Of a DNA stretch of 64,000 nt, positions 20,276 to 32,508 are shown in pieces. A program made the position numbers and the translations under genes. The stretch is taken from contig OY757026.1 of NCBI GenBank assembly GCA_963580285.1, forward strand, positions 80,393,817 to 80,457,816, written 5' to 3'. The stretch is from Lucinisca nassula (taxonomy: Eukaryota; Mollusca; Bivalvia; Lucinida; Lucinidae). The notes under the pieces are model-generated. The model was not told the origin of the DNA and did no database searches. It worked only from the letters and a program-made list of their open reading frames with translations. Every line of letters begins with the position of its first letter. Position 1 is the first letter of the stretch.

Positions 20276-22802
20276 TATTTTTATGCCCCCGATAGCGATA
20301 GCGGGGACATATTGTTTTTGCCCTGTCTGTTTGTTTGTTTGTTGGTTTGTACGTGGACAACTTTAACGTTGGCCATAACCTTTGAACCGTTGGAGAAAGA
20401 GTGTTCATATTTGGCATGAAAGTTCCTTCTGACAAGAGTTTCACATTCATGCAAAAAATTAGACCTGTTACCTTGACCTTTGACCTACTTTAAAGAAAAA
20501 AATAGCATTGGCCATAACTTTTGAACCACTTGAGATACAGCCTTCATATTTGGCATGTATGTGCCTTGTGACAAAAGCTTTACATTCATGCAAAAAATTT
20601 GACCTGTGACCTTGACCTTGACCTTTGACCTACTTAAAATACAAAAAATAACGTTTTGGTCAGAACTTTAGAATCATTTGAGATACAGCCTTCATATTTG
20701 GCATGTATGTGCCTTGTGACAAAAGCTTTACATTCATGCAAAAAATTTGACCTGTGACCTTGACCTTGACCTTTGACCTACTTAAAATACAAAAAATAAC
20801 GTTTTGGTCAGAACTTTAGAACCATTTGAGATACAGCCTTCATATTTTGCATGTATGTTCCTTGTGACAAGAGCTTTACATTCATGCAAACAAATGACCT
20901 GTGACCTTGACCTTTGACCTACTTTAAAGAAAAAACTAACATCGGTCATAACTTTTGAACCGCTTGAGATACAGCCTTCATATTTGGCATGTATGTTCCT
21001 TGTGACAAGAGGTTTACATTCATGCCAAAAAATTGACCTGTGACCTTGACCTTCGACCTACTTTAAAGAAAATAAATACCATTGGTTATAACTTTTGAAC
21101 CGCTTGATATACAGCCTTCATATTCGGCATAAATAATCCTTGTGGCAAAAGCTTGACATTCATGCAAAAAATTTTGACCTATGACCTTGACCTTTGACCT
21201 ACTTAAAATACAAAAATTAACATTTTGGTCAGAAATTTTGAACCATTTGAGATACAGCCTTCATATTTTGCATGTAGGTACCTTGTGACGGAAGCTTTAC
21301 ATTCACCCAAAAATTTTTACCTGTGACCTTTACCTTGACCTTTGACTTACTTATAAGAAAAAAAACATTCGTCATAACTTTTGAACCACTTGAGATATAG
21401 CCTTCATATTTTGCACTTATGTTCCTTGTGACAAGAGCTTTACATTCCTGCAAACAAATTTGACCTGTGACCTTGGCCTTTGACCTACTTTAAAGAAAAA
21501 AATAACATTGGTTAAAACTTTTGAACCGCTTGAGATACCGCCTCCATATTTGGCATGTATGTTCCTTGTGACAAGAGGTTCACATTCATGAAAAAAATGA
21601 CCTGTGACCTTGACCTTCGACCTACTTTAAAGAAAATAAATACCATTGGTCATAACTTTTGAACCGCTTGATATACAGCCTTCATATTGGGCATAAATAA
21701 TCCTTGTGACAAAAGCTTTACATTCATGCAAAAAATTGTGACCTGTGACCTTGACCTTTGACCTACTTAAATACAAAAAAATAACATTTTGGTCAGAACT
21801 TTTGAACCATTTGAGATACAGCCTTCATATTTTGCATGTAGGTTCCTTGTGACAAGAGCTTTACATTCACACAAAAACTTGACCCGTGATCTTTACCTTG
21901 ACCTTTGACCTACTTAAAAGAAAAAAACACATTGGTCATAACTTTTGAACCACTTGAGATACAGCCTTCATATTTGGCACGTATGTTCCTTGTGACAACT
22001 GCTTTACATTTATGCAAAATATTTGATCTTTGCCATTGACCTTTGACCTACTTAAAATAAAAAATAACATTTTTGTCATAACTTTTGAATCATTTGAGAT
22101 ACAGCCTTCATATTTTGCATGTTTGTTCCTTGTGACAAGCGCTTTACATTCACACAAAAAATTTGACCTGAGACCCTGACCTTTGACCTACATAAAAGAA
22201 AAAGTTAAATCGGCCATAACTTTTGAACGGTTTGAGATACAGCCTTCATATTTGGCATGTAGGTTCCATGTAACAAGAGCTTTACATCCACGCAAAACAG
22301 TTTGCATGAATGTCCTTGACCTTTGACCTACTTAAAAGAAAAAAAAACACATTTTGGTCATAACTTTCAAACCATTTGGGATGGGGCCTTCATATTTGAC
22401 ATGTAGGTTCCATATGATAAGAGCTTTACATTCATGCAATTTTTTTACCATGAAGTTGACCTTTGACCTACTTAAAAGAGAAAATACAATTGTTCATAAC
22501 TTTTGAATCGTTTAAGATAGAGACTTCATACTTGGCATATAAGTTTCTTGTCACAAGAGCTGCAAAATGTTTTGACCTGTGACCTTGACCTATGACCTAC
22601 TTTAAAGAAAAAATATTATTGTTCATAATTTTAGAACCGTTTAAGTTAGAGCCTTCATATTTGGCATGTAAGTTCCTTGTGCCAAGGGCTTCCCACTCAA
22701 ACCATAAATCTTGACCTGTCACCTTGACTTTGAATTCTGACCAACTTTGAAAAAAATGACCATGCCCGGGGACATATTCGTGTTTCACAAACACATCTTG
22801 TT
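20276..22802 (+). repeat. 140-bp-unit array with fixed end modules (array 2)
   Basis: About 17 units of the same family as array 1. It opens with CCCCCGATAGCGATAGCGGGG-type hairpin (20285-20305) and TTTTTGCCCTGTCTGTTTG and closes with ATGCCCGGGGACATATTCG and CACAAACACATCTTG. Most units contain TGACCTTTGACCT and TGACCTTGACC. It is embedded in otherwise non-repetitive sequence, so it transposed or expanded as a unit. Confidence 0.85.
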
Positions 22803-22853
22803 AGTATTTTCTTTGGTTTGCGTACAAATGATTTTCTTACAGCTACGCCCCTG

Positions 22854-23319
22854 ATACTGTTACAGACCACAACTTCTAATCCTGAATTATCTTCATTGGA
22901 CAACAGGTTTATAGCCAATGACAACTGCGTCATGGGTACGACTCTTTGGCACAGACGATTACTTTTTTCAGCTATGCTCCATTCCTTCATTATGGCTGTC
23001 ATGTCGGAAGATGGTGGCTCGCCCAGGATTTGCATTTCTTCTCAAAAATGACCTCGCGTCAACATACGGACTTGAAGAAAAGGGGTGAGGTGTTACGGCA
23101 CGCAGCACCTTACCTACATTATACCTGCCTTGGTTGATTATGCGTAGTTTATATTCAATCTCTGACAACTGAGGAAGACAGTTGACTCTTTGGCTTAGTG
23201 CTTAGAGCAGTTGATTTTACACGATCGTCTCAGGTTCGAATCTCACCATAGGCGATTTTGTTTCCTTTTTTACAACTTAGCTTCTCTCCATTGTTTCGAC
23301 ATTCATGTCGTAAGAATAC
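22854..23319 (+). mobile_element. Miniature LTR retrotransposon (TRIM-like) with ATAC target duplication
   Basis: Two related terminal repeats (22858-23011 and 23091-23315) begin TGTTACAG/TGTTACGG; the right one ends GTCGTAAGA. Next to the left LTR is TGGTGGCTCGCCCAGGAT, a diverged tRNA-Pro primer site. Next to the right LTR is GAAGAAAAGGGGTGAGG, a polypurine tract. ATAC flanks the element on both sides (22854-22857, 23316-23319). Only 79 bases lie between the LTRs and there is no coding capacity, so it must be moved by another element's proteins. Confidence 0.8.
23184..23255 (+). other. tRNA-like pol III promoter inside the TRIM LTR
   Basis: TGGCTTAGTGCTTAGAGC fits the A box and GGTTCGAATCTC the B box, ~42 bases apart. 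The left LTR has lost this segment. The same segment is in the copies at 48778-48850 and 49118-49190. Confidence 0.7.
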
Positions 23320-23340
23320 CCAAGTAAGAGTCTTATATTC

Positions 23341-23540
23341 TTAATTTCAGAAAGATACATTATGGTTGAGTTTGAGTTTAGCGATGCTGGTCATCCAGAT
23401 GACCCCAACACCATGTATACTATTGCCGAACCTAATAGTGAAACTAAGGATTGGGCTCAAGTTTTGCCAGGTGTCTCACAAGGTGCCGTTTTCGGTCCAG
23501 TTTTGTTCTTCGTGGACATTAATGACATTTTTATTGTGTA
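23341..23540 (+). pseudogene. LINE reverse-transcriptase fragment
   Basis: In one plus frame the sequence reads VLPGVSQGAVFGPVLFF then DINDIFIV and a stop, matching the GVPQGSVLGPLLF-INDI region of non-LTR retrotransposon RT. The ~30 codons before it are open but unrecognised. A CTTAATTTCAG just before them looks like a splice acceptor but is probably chance. Confidence 0.6.
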
Positions 23541-23569
23541 ACAGGTGACAAAAATGCTACACACCTTTG

Positions 23570-23645
23570 CCCCGCCCGAGGTTCGAACCCGGGCCGCCGG
23601 ATTGATAAGTAAATCTACCACGTTGCTATAAAAACCGGCTTGCAT
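23570..23645 (-). repeat. tRNA-like fragment
   Basis: On the minus strand GGCCCGGGTTCGAACCTCGG is a good B box, with a weak A box (CGTGGTAGATTTAC) upstream. No good cloverleaf, so a SINE head or decayed tRNA. Confidence 0.4.
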
Positions 23646-23865
23646 CGAAAGGCAGTACAAGTGTGCTATATATCTATACCCTATGGCATTCTGCCCCTCG
23701 ACATTGAAATTCGCCCTCGAATTTCTGGGAGTCCGAGAATCATATGAAATGATACTCAAGGAGTTCCAATGCACGAACCCTCAATTTTATTGGTTCTCTG
23801 CCTAGTAATATGCTTAATTTATTGTATTAAACGGCCTGGAAACTAATTCCGGTAACATACATACC

Positions 23866-24121
23866 CGTGCGACATAGTGTATTTTTTCACATCTCCTAAA
23901 TGGCTACTTCTCTGATGAAAATCCGTGATATGTTTCTTATTTATACTGCAAACATAGGCTGTGTGTGCTCATTAGAACCGTCTCAAGGAGACGAGTCTAA
24001 CCTGTACCCACAACCTATGTCTTATAACAGATATAATAAAAAAGTATGTATACCCCCTTAAATCCCAGTTTTCTCTATATAAAGAATGGGGTGTTCATTT
24101 CACGGACTTGTTCGCATGATG
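23866..24121 (+). repeat. H2 hairpin element
   Basis: GTGCGACATAGTGTATTTTT, CGTGATATGTTTCTTATTT, a central palindrome degraded at CTCATTAGAACCGTCTCAAG, ACCCACAACCTATGTCTT, then CCCAGTTTTCTCTATATAAAG and GGGGTGTTCATTTCACGG. Confidence 0.75.
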
Positions 24122-24470
24122 TCATGCCACATTTTCATGCCCAACATCCTGGTCTATCCATTTGGTTCCGATGTTTACGTTAGTCCTCTGTAACTCTAAT
24201 ATCCAGGCAGCACACACAGTCGTCTGCGAACAGTCTTATTTCTGAGTAAATGTCGGTGGAAATATTATTAATATACAGGGAGTATAACAGTGGACTAAGA
24301 ACAGTCCCATTCGGGACACAGACAAAACTGGAACGCACTTCATATACTCGCCATTAACTCATATTGGTTCCATGCCATTTACAAAAACTTACTATTTTCA
24401 GTAGCAAAGAAAGGAATCTATAAATTCAAGAGTCTCCCCTCCCCACCAATGCCGAAACAAAATAAGTTGG
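24122..24470 (-). pseudogene. Non-LTR retrotransposon RT fragment
   Basis: Minus frame with VCVPNGTVLSPLLYSLYINN, then ISTDIYSEIRLFADDCV, the RT catalytic F-A-D-D box of LINE-type elements (Jockey/CR1-like in style). It stops shortly after the box. Upstream codons to ~24460 are frame-broken. Confidence 0.75.
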
Positions 24471-24708
24471 GTTTCAGTTGTTCATTAGTGGGGGATGTGG
24501 CATAAACTTTCTGGAAAGCCAAAACAAATGTGTTCACCCTTTGTCCAAGATTTTTACCCAACCCTTTAAATTCGTATGTGTATAAGTTCATAGTGAGATC
24601 ATAATGAGAATCAAAAAGGCATGAAAGAGTATGTAACAGCCAAATGGATCGTTTTGAATTAAAAACAGTATTATGTATCATGCCTTCGCTGGCGGATTGA
24701 AGAGTTTT

Positions 24709-25031
24709 ATTTCAATTTATTTCGCCCCCGCCCATCGGGGCTTGGAGAAATAAATTGGGCTGAATGGTGCTTCCACGCAGAGCTGATTCTGACCAAAAAC
24801 GAGTACTAGTAAACCGCTTAGAAGGACTAAGTCTACCCAGGCAAAGCGTTGTGAGCCAGCTCGTCCAATGCATATAAGCCTTCTGGTTTCATTGTGCGGC
24901 AGGGCTTGAGAAGTCATTTCATCTCTATGTCGGGTAAAAGTCCCACAAAATTGAAAGCAACGTCTCAAAAATGACTTAAATAGAATTGACGGGGACGTTA
25001 AACCCCAATTCAAACAAATATTTCAATTTAT
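24709..25031 (+). repeat. Family A SINE with 12-bp target duplication
   Basis: Element 24721-25019, flanked by ATTTCAATTTAT at 24709-24720 and 25020-25031. This is one of the clean insertions that show family A moves by target-primed retroposition. Confidence 0.88.
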
Positions 25032-25394
25032 GAAGATTATAAACCGTGTTTGTTGTACCCAAGTTGTGCTGACTAACCGCGCTATGGTGTATCATAGCCC
25101 GTGGTAAGGTGTACCCTAACAAAAAATCTACCATTGAACCATCCACGGATTCAGTGGGTATTGACATGAACTGGGGCTCAAGCAAATGCATCAATAGAAG
25201 CTCTGAAATCGCAATAACATATAAATCACAAAATCATGTGCACAAAAGATGTGTTACTGTCAAAAAAACATTGACCGAAGTATGCTGGGGTAGGTGAAAA
25301 CACACTAGACGAAAGAAAAATGTTTGTGTTTTCGTTAATAATGAACAGAATTCTCTGCAACTGTATCAGTAAATGGTAATAGCATCATTCTGCA
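25032..25394. other. Unrecognised spacer
   Basis: No gene or repeat recognised. Confidence 0.35.
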
Positions 25395-25645
25395 GCTATG
25401 CAGAATAACAACCCAAAGAGATTAGGATCTGGGCTAAAATAAACCTTTTTCTTACCGAAACTACTGCTGTGACGTCATGATTTCTGTAGCATTCGTTGAA
25501 CTCTGTTGCGTTTGTTGTACTGCGGTAACCGGTGTGGAGATGAAACAACACTGAAAGATCGACAGCAAGAAACCACTGAAATGCTGGCGCAAAAGAAAAC
25601 CAACAATTTGTTTTCGATGGACCCAACCAGGGACAGAGCATCGGA
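25395..25645 (+). repeat. Family X partial copy
   Basis: GATCGACAGCAAGAAACC, ACTGAAATGCTGGCGCAAAAG and AAACCAACAATTTG match the 3' part of the element at 13348-13838. Confidence 0.6.
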
Positions 25646-25889
25646 CACCAACCAATATTACATAAAATTAAATTCTAACTCTCAGTAAGCCTTTACGCTG
25701 GAACCGTCACGGAATCTGATGCATTACGCACCGGTGTGCAATTAAAGAGGGCTGCAAAGTTATCAACCGTGACTGGGTTAACTACCATGCATGCAGTCTG
25801 TCATATAATATTTATGTTGTACACAATCTTTTTATATCGACGAATGATTTTACGAATTGGGTACTGAAATCATTGCAAGTATATTTTTT

Positions 25890-26560
25890 TCTGAATTTAT
25901 ATACCAAGTCAGCATAAAGTAGGTCAGCAGGTACAATCATAGAAAAACCCTGTAAACAGTTTTAGTCCAATCTTCATCAGTCTTGCTCAGAAGGATCACC
26001 TTGAATATGGGTCATGTCGGGTTAAAACGTAGGTCAGTGGGTAACATCATAGAAACATCTTGCAAACACTCTAGAGGCCACAGTTTTGGTCCAATCACTA
26101 GAATGATTAATGTCTCGGTCATGTTTGAATATGGGTAATGTTGATTAAAAAACTAGGTCAGTAGATCAAATCATAGAAACACCTTGTGAACACGCTAGAG
26201 GCCACCGATTTGGTCCAATTACCATCAGTCTTACTTAGATTAATCATCTCGGTCAAGTTTGAATATGGGTGATGTGGGGTGGAAAAGTTGGTCAGTAGGT
26301 CAAGTTATAAAAAAAAATGTGAACACTATAGCGGCCACGGTTTTGGTGCAATTATCTTCAAAGTTGCCCAGAATTATCATTTTGACAATATCTTGGTCAG
26401 TTTCTAACGTCGGTCATGTCGATTTTTTTTTTCAAAAGTAGGTCAGTAGGGCATATCATAAAAAAAACCTTGTGAACGTCCCAGAGGCCACATATTTGGT
26501 CAAATCATCAAACTTGCTCAGATTGATCGTCTTGACAATATATTTGTCAGCTTGGTTATT
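25890..26560 (+). repeat. Degenerate ~130-bp tandem repeats
   Basis: About five copies of a unit with GAATATGGGTCATGT, GTAGGTCAGTAGGTCAAAT, ATAGAAACACCTTG, GAACACTCTAGAGGCCACAG and TTTGGTCCAATCA. Same family as 16770-17100. Confidence 0.75.
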
Positions 26561-26789
26561 TTATGAATACTATGGCTGCCTTTTTACATGAGAAGTCTGA
26601 GAAAGTGTTGTCAGACCGACTTAGTACTGGGTAATGGTGGTGTACAAATCAGTACTGAGAACCGTCCTTTGTCACCGTGAGACACTGTAAGTTAGGCTGA
26701 GCCGCTTCAGCTCCGTGTGTTGCACTAGTACTTGACATCCGATGTCCATAAGATGCCCAGATAGGGACCTGCTGTCTCAGTTTTAGAGC
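26561..26789. other. Unrecognised spacer
   Basis: Nothing recognised. Confidence 0.35.
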
Positions 26790-27470
26790 ACCTGTTTGAT
26801 AAGAAGGAGGACGGGGAATGTATTTGAGTGAACAGGAGGTGGTGGAGGATGGGGAGGAATGTATTTGAGGGAGGAAGAGGAATGTGTTTGAGGGAGGAGG
26901 AGAAATGCGTGTGAAAGGGGATGTGTTTGAGGCGGAGCAGGCGAAAAGTGTTTGAGGGAGGAGGAGGAATGTGTTTGAGGGAGGACGAGGAGGATGAATT
27001 CGTTTGAAAGGGGGATGTGTTTGAGGAGGAGGCGGAGAAATGTGTTTGAGGGAGACGGAGGAGGAGGAAGACAAATAATGTTTTAGGGAGGAGGACGAAT
27101 GTGTTTAAGGGAGAAGGAGGATGTGTTTGAGGGAGGTGGAAGTGGAGGAATGTGCTGTAGGGAGGAGGAAGAGAAGGAATGTGTTTGAGGGAGGAGGGGG
27201 GGGGGAGGGGGAGGAGGAGGAGAATGAATGCATGTGAAAGGGGGATGTGTTTCAGGAGGAGCAGGAGAAATGTGTTTGAGGGAGACGGAGGAGGAGGAAG
27301 ACAAAGAATGTGTTTGAGGGAGGAGGAGGAGGAATGTGTTTGGGGGAGTCGGAAGTGGAGGAATGTGCTTGAGAGAGGAGGAGGAGAAGGAACGTGTTTG
27401 GGAGAGGAGGAGGGGGGGATGTGTTGAGTGAGAAGGAGGAATGTTTGAGAGAGCGGGATTTCGAATGCGT
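26790..27470 (+). repeat. Purine-rich degenerate minisatellite
   Basis: Variants of GAGGAGGAATGTGTTTGAGG and longer units with GAAAGGGGGATGTGTTTGAGG fill ~680 bases. The plus strand is almost all G and A with recurring TGTGTTTG. The minus strand keeps a 254-codon proline/serine frame, which is a by-product of repeat composition. Triplex- or G-quadruplex-prone. Confidence 0.85.
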
Positions 27471-27804
27471 AAGAAGGCAAAATGAACATGCATTCTGTAT
27501 CTATGCAACAATTGCGGAATGGACTTCAGATTTTAAAAAGTCTCCCCGTACATCATCATAGTGCATATTATATTTTCTGGCCCTTTGGGATCATTGAGTT
27601 CATTTAAAATCATTTTGAAAAAAGAGTTCTGCTTAAACCGGTGCTAGAGGGCGTGGCCGGTGTTGTACATTTCAGCACTGGTCATGAACCGACTCAATAA
27701 AACCGCGTCTGCTATTTTCGTTTATTTGGTATATTCTTTGCTTCTAACGGATCTAACTAGTCAGTCGATAACCTTGACCGACATATGAAATACAAACATA
27801 GCTG
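27471..27804. other. Unrecognised spacer
   Basis: No gene or repeat recognised. Confidence 0.35.
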
Positions 27805-28096
27805 TGGCCCCCGCCAATCGGGGCTTGAAGAAATAGATGGACTACATGATGCTTCCACCCAGAGCTGAAACTGACCACACACGAGTACCTGTAAACCGCT
27901 TAGAGGATCTAAGCCTGTCCAGACAAAGTGGTGCGTGTCGGAACGCCAATGCTTATAAACCCCATTGGGCGACAGGGCATGAGATGTCATTTCATCTCAG
28001 TGTCGGGTAAAAAGTCCCACAAAATTGGAAGCAGCGGCTCCAAAATGACCTATACATTGTTGACGGTGACATTAAACCTCTAATCAAACGAACAAA
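27805..28096 (+). repeat. Family A SINE-like element
   Basis: GGCCCCCGCCAATCGGGG start, GACGGTGACATTAAACCTC end, CAAACGAACAAAA tail. Confidence 0.85.
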
Positions 28097-28479
28097 ATAT
28101 TAGTCAACTACCCTGGAGAATGGCACAAGGCTTTTTACACAAGTTATTGATTATCAAGATACTAAAGCACACACAGCAACGGGACCATGAGTAGACTGCC
28201 AAATGGACAGCTTTACCTTCTACTCTCGAAAAAATAAAACGACCAAACCGAAAACATTACTACGACGTCTGGACACACATGAAAAAACACGACATCAAAG
28301 AACCACAGCAGAAGCTTCGCCATAGAACAGTCAGCAAAACACCCAACTCCTGATGGCTAGTGGAGGCGGGTCGAGTGCAAATCGACACCGCGCGGATGTT
28401 TCCACTATAGTTTACTTTATAGACAAAGTTTATTTGTGCCGCACAAAATATGCTAAACATGAGCTAGACGGGGTACAAT
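28097..28479. other. Spacer, weak family X similarity
   Basis: CATCAAAGAACCACAGCAG near 28295 resembles the family X segment at 13735. Otherwise unrecognised. Confidence 0.35.
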
Positions 28480-31400
28480 TATCAGGTTGTTTTATTTAAA
28501 GACAGTCTGTAAATTTAAAGACTGTAAAGACTGTCTGTAAGTTTAAAGACTGTTTAGTCTGTAGATTTAAAGACTCACACAACAGTGCACAAGGAAAATC
28601 ATGCAAATGATGAAACACGAAAAAATCGCATTCTCATATGCAGCCTCATTCTTCATCTCTTTAAAAAATAAAGAGTTGCTGAAGGTTGCATGTATTTCAG
28701 AAATAAAACAACACAGTTCCTTCCCTTATAGACCACAAATGCGGCGAAACACGGCAGAAAAGTGGCACTACAGTAAAAAAATCCCCTTACTCACAATGTA
28801 AATTGGGGCATATTCAATGTTCTACCACATTTCTGCTAGTCTTATGCTTCCATTATGAGGCATATAATTTGACAGGCTGACCATTTACCTTCCAGAAGCA
28901 GCTAAACAATATGGGTGTTGGCGGCAAATTTTTTTTTTTTGGCAGCCAGTGTCAACAAACCCATACCGCAGCGAATACATTCAGGCATTTCCAGTGGCCA
29001 GTCAGCACAACTTTCTGGTTCAATTTAAATCAGCTGCTTTTCACAATAGTAAATATCTACTAATATTTCTTCTGATAAACAATAATACTTCTCAGAAAAA
29101 TAATGGCTTAGCACCAAATCCAATCAGAAGCAGCAGAATATTCAATTCTGTACTGAAAGCTCTCCCCAAAGCAAGTACAACTTTCATAAAGACCAATTAT
29201 AAAGCAAGTACAACTTTCATAAAGACCAATTATTTACTGTACTGTAGTGCAACCTATACAAAACCGTAATTTCTTTATGATCCATCAAAAGAATTGCCAA
29301 ACACAAGTTTAGACCATATCTAATAATATAGTCATGCATAATTAATGTTCAGTGGCAAAGAATCTTTAAACTTTGCGAAAGAGTTATCGCTTCCAGATTC
29401 TACGATGAAAGCCGAACAACCATGTTTTGTGAAAAAGCGCAAAATTTACCTCTTTCCAGAATGGAACCCAGAAACCGGCTTGCATCAGTGATTCTTCTCA
29501 GATGTCTTTGGAATACTTTAATTCTAAAATGCACTAAATCATGTCCTATTAGCACTCATGCTAGAAATTTTGGCTGTTCTCACACCTATACCCCCTAATT
29601 TCAGTAAACATTGGCATTTTGAGGATATTTTGGAGACAAAACTTTGATGAAAATGATTATAAATGCCTTAATGCCATGATAAATGGCTGAATATATCTGT
29701 TCAAACCTTGTAGCATGAACCCAACCAATAAGAACTTACAATGGCTGAGAAAACTCAATGCGATATTGCAGCGGGCTGTTCGGAGAGACAATTTTGAAAT
29801 TTTGCATTGGCTTGAGACCCTTGGTTAATGCCAGGTAACCTCAGTGTTATATTCAATATGGAGTATATTATTTTTCTTGTGTTCCTGTTTATACATTTAC
29901 TGCAAGGCTGCTTTCCAAAAAGACCAATGACAACTGATTTACTTGGCTTTGAAGTACCCAACCCCCCTCCACTCCAATTACATGGAACAGAAGCAAAAAC
30001 TGATAAAATACACCCAGTTAGTCCTAAATTAGCACTAAACTTACAATTTGTACCGTTTCTGTGACAAAATACATGCCAGGAAGATCCAGATACAGAATTG
30101 GAGGGAACCTATTATGTATGAAAATATTATGTAATGAATGTAAAAAGGACAGTGAAGCTCATTTTTCTACTTTCGGTTTTGGTTGCACTACAGTAAAAAA
30201 AAATCCCCTAACTCACAATGTAAATTGGGGCATATTCCATGTTCTACCACATTTCAGCTAGTCTAATGCTTCCATTATGAGGCATATAGTTTGACAGGCA
30301 GACCATTTACCTTCCAGAAGCAACTAAAAAATATGGGTGCTGTGCGGCATAGTTTGGCCTTTTTGGCAGCCAGTGTCAACAAACCCATACCGCAGCGAAT
30401 AAATCCAGGCATTTCTAGCGGCCAGTCAGCACAACTTTCTGGTTCAATTTAAATCAGCTGCTTTTCACAATAGCAAATACCTACTAATATTTCTTCTAAT
30501 AAACAATAATACTTCTCAGAAAAATAATGGCTTAGCACCAAATCCAATCAGAAGCAGCAGAATATTCAATTCTGTACTGAAAGCTCTCCCCAAAGCAAGT
30601 ACAACTTTCATAAAGACCAATTATAAAGCAAGTACAACTTTCATAAAGACCAATTATTTACTGTACTGTAGTGCAACCTATACAAAACCGTAATTTCTTT
30701 ATGATCCATCAAAAGAATTGCCAAACACAAGTTTAGACCATATCTAATAATATAGTCATGCATAATTAATGTTCAGTGGCAAAGAATCTTTAAACTTTGC
30801 GAAAGAGTTATCGCTTCCAGATTCTACGATGAAAGCCGAACAAACCATGTTTTGTGAAAAAGCGCAAAATTTACCTCTTTCCAGAATGGAACCCAGAAAC
30901 CGGCTTGCATCAGTGATTCTTCTCAGATGTCTTTGGAATACTTTAATCCTAAAATGCACTAAATCATGTCCTATTAGCACTCATGCTAGAAATTTTGGCT
31001 GTTCTCACACCTATACCCCCTAATTTCAGTAAACATTGGCATTTTGAGGATATTTTGGAGACAAAACTTTGATGAAAATGATTATAAATGCCTTAATGCC
31101 ATGAGAAATGGCTGAATATATCTGTTCAAACCTTGTAGCATGAACCCAACCAATAAGAACTTACAATGGCTGAGAAAACTCAATGCGATATTGCAGCGGG
31201 CTGTTCGGAGAGACAATTTTGAAATTTTGCATTGGCTTGAGACCCTTGGTTAATGCCAGGTAACCTCAGTGTTATATTCAATATGGAGTATATTCTTTTT
31301 CTTGTGTTCCTGTTTATACATTTACTGCAAGGCTGCTTTCCAAAAAGACCAATGACAACTGATTTACTTGGCTTTGAAGTACCCAACCCCCCTCCACTCC

Positions 31401-32508
31401 AATTACATGGAACAGAAGCAAAAACTGATAAAATACACCCAGTTAGTCCTAAATTAGCACTAAACTTACAATTTGTACCGTTTCTGTGACAAAATACATG
31501 CCAGGAAGATCCAGATACAGAATTGGAGGGAACCTATTATGTATGAAAATATTATGTAATGAATGTAAAAAGGACAGTGAAGCTCATTTTTCTACTTTCG
31601 GTTTTGGTTGCACTACAGTAAAAAAAAAATCCCCTAACTCACAATGTAAATTGGGGCATATTCCATGTTCTACCACATTTCAGCTAGTCTAATGCTTCCA
31701 TTATGAGGCATATAGTTTGACAGGCAGACCATTTACCTTCCAGAAGCAACTAAAAAATATGGGTGCTGTGCGGCATAGTTTGGCCTTTTTGGCAGCCAGT
31801 GTCAACAAACCCATACCGCAGCGAATAAATCCAGGCATTTCAAGCGGCCAGTCAGCACAACTTTCTGGTTCAATTTAAATCAGCTGCTTTTCACAATAGC
31901 AAATACCTACTAATATTTCTTCTAATAAACAATAATACTTCTCAGAAAAATAATGGCTCGACACCAAATCCAATCAGAAGCAGCAGAATATTCAATTCTG
32001 TACTGAAAGCTCTCCCCAAAGCAAGTACAACTTTCATAAAGACCAATTATTTACTGTAGTGCAACCGAAAGGGAGGAAATATCTGTCAAAGGTCGAACAT
32101 TCGTTTTTGGACATTTTACTGTTTGAAACTTTCATGAGTTTTTAGTTGTCAAAAACTGTCTGTCGATGGGAGTGATCAGTATGTTGGCAAAATGATGAAA
32201 GCGTTATACACCTTCATTTCTTAGCTAATTTTACATATGACTCTCTTTACAAACCTGATTTTCTGAGAACTCTACAATTATGGTTGAAGGGATTTAATTA
32301 AAAAAGACAATTATATAATTTGCAGCTACACATAATAAAATATTCCACAGATACCGTTCAAATTACTATAAAAAGCAAAGTGCGATTGTTCCGTTTCACA
32401 CCATTTTCATGATTTCATTTGTGTCATTCTTTAAATTTACAGACTACAAAGTCTTTAAATTTACAGACAGTCTTTAAATAAAACAACTTTCTTCTACCTG
32501 ATTATGAA
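28480..32508. mobile_element. TIR-flanked element with internal 1.42-kb tandem units
   Basis: The ends are inverted repeats: ATCAGGTTGTTTTATTTAAAG, then repeated GTCTGTAAATTTAAAGACT at 28480-28580, mirrored by AGTCTTTAAATTTACAGAC...TTTAAATAAAACAACTT...ACCTGAT at 32430-32508. Inside are 2.3 head-to-tail copies of a 1.42-kb unit. No transposase is visible, so it would be a non-autonomous DNA element. Confidence 0.65.
28768..32060 (+). repeat. 1.42-kb tandem repeat, 2.3 copies
   Basis: Units begin CACTACAGTAAAAAAA at ~28768, ~30187 and ~31612; the third stops near 32060. Copies are ~98-99% identical. Units 1 and 2 carry a further duplication of GCAAGTACAACTTTCATAAAG (29171-29232, 30593-30655) that is single in unit 3. 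Small ORFs repeated in the units (for example 29828-30064) have no recognisable product. Confidence 0.9.

Noticed and set aside
20276..22802. CRISPR-like array
   Set aside because: Units are ~140 bp and repetitive throughout with no spacer-like unique segments, and the genome is metazoan.
26725..27489. 254-codon proline/serine-rich minus-strand frame
   Set aside because: All three minus frames stay open because the plus strand is a purine-rich repeat without stops in its complement. No non-repetitive domain.
29828..30261. Repeated ORFs of 66-78 codons in the 1.42-kb units
   Set aside because: Identity follows from recent tandem duplication of DNA. No codon-type constraint can be judged, and no domain is recognised.
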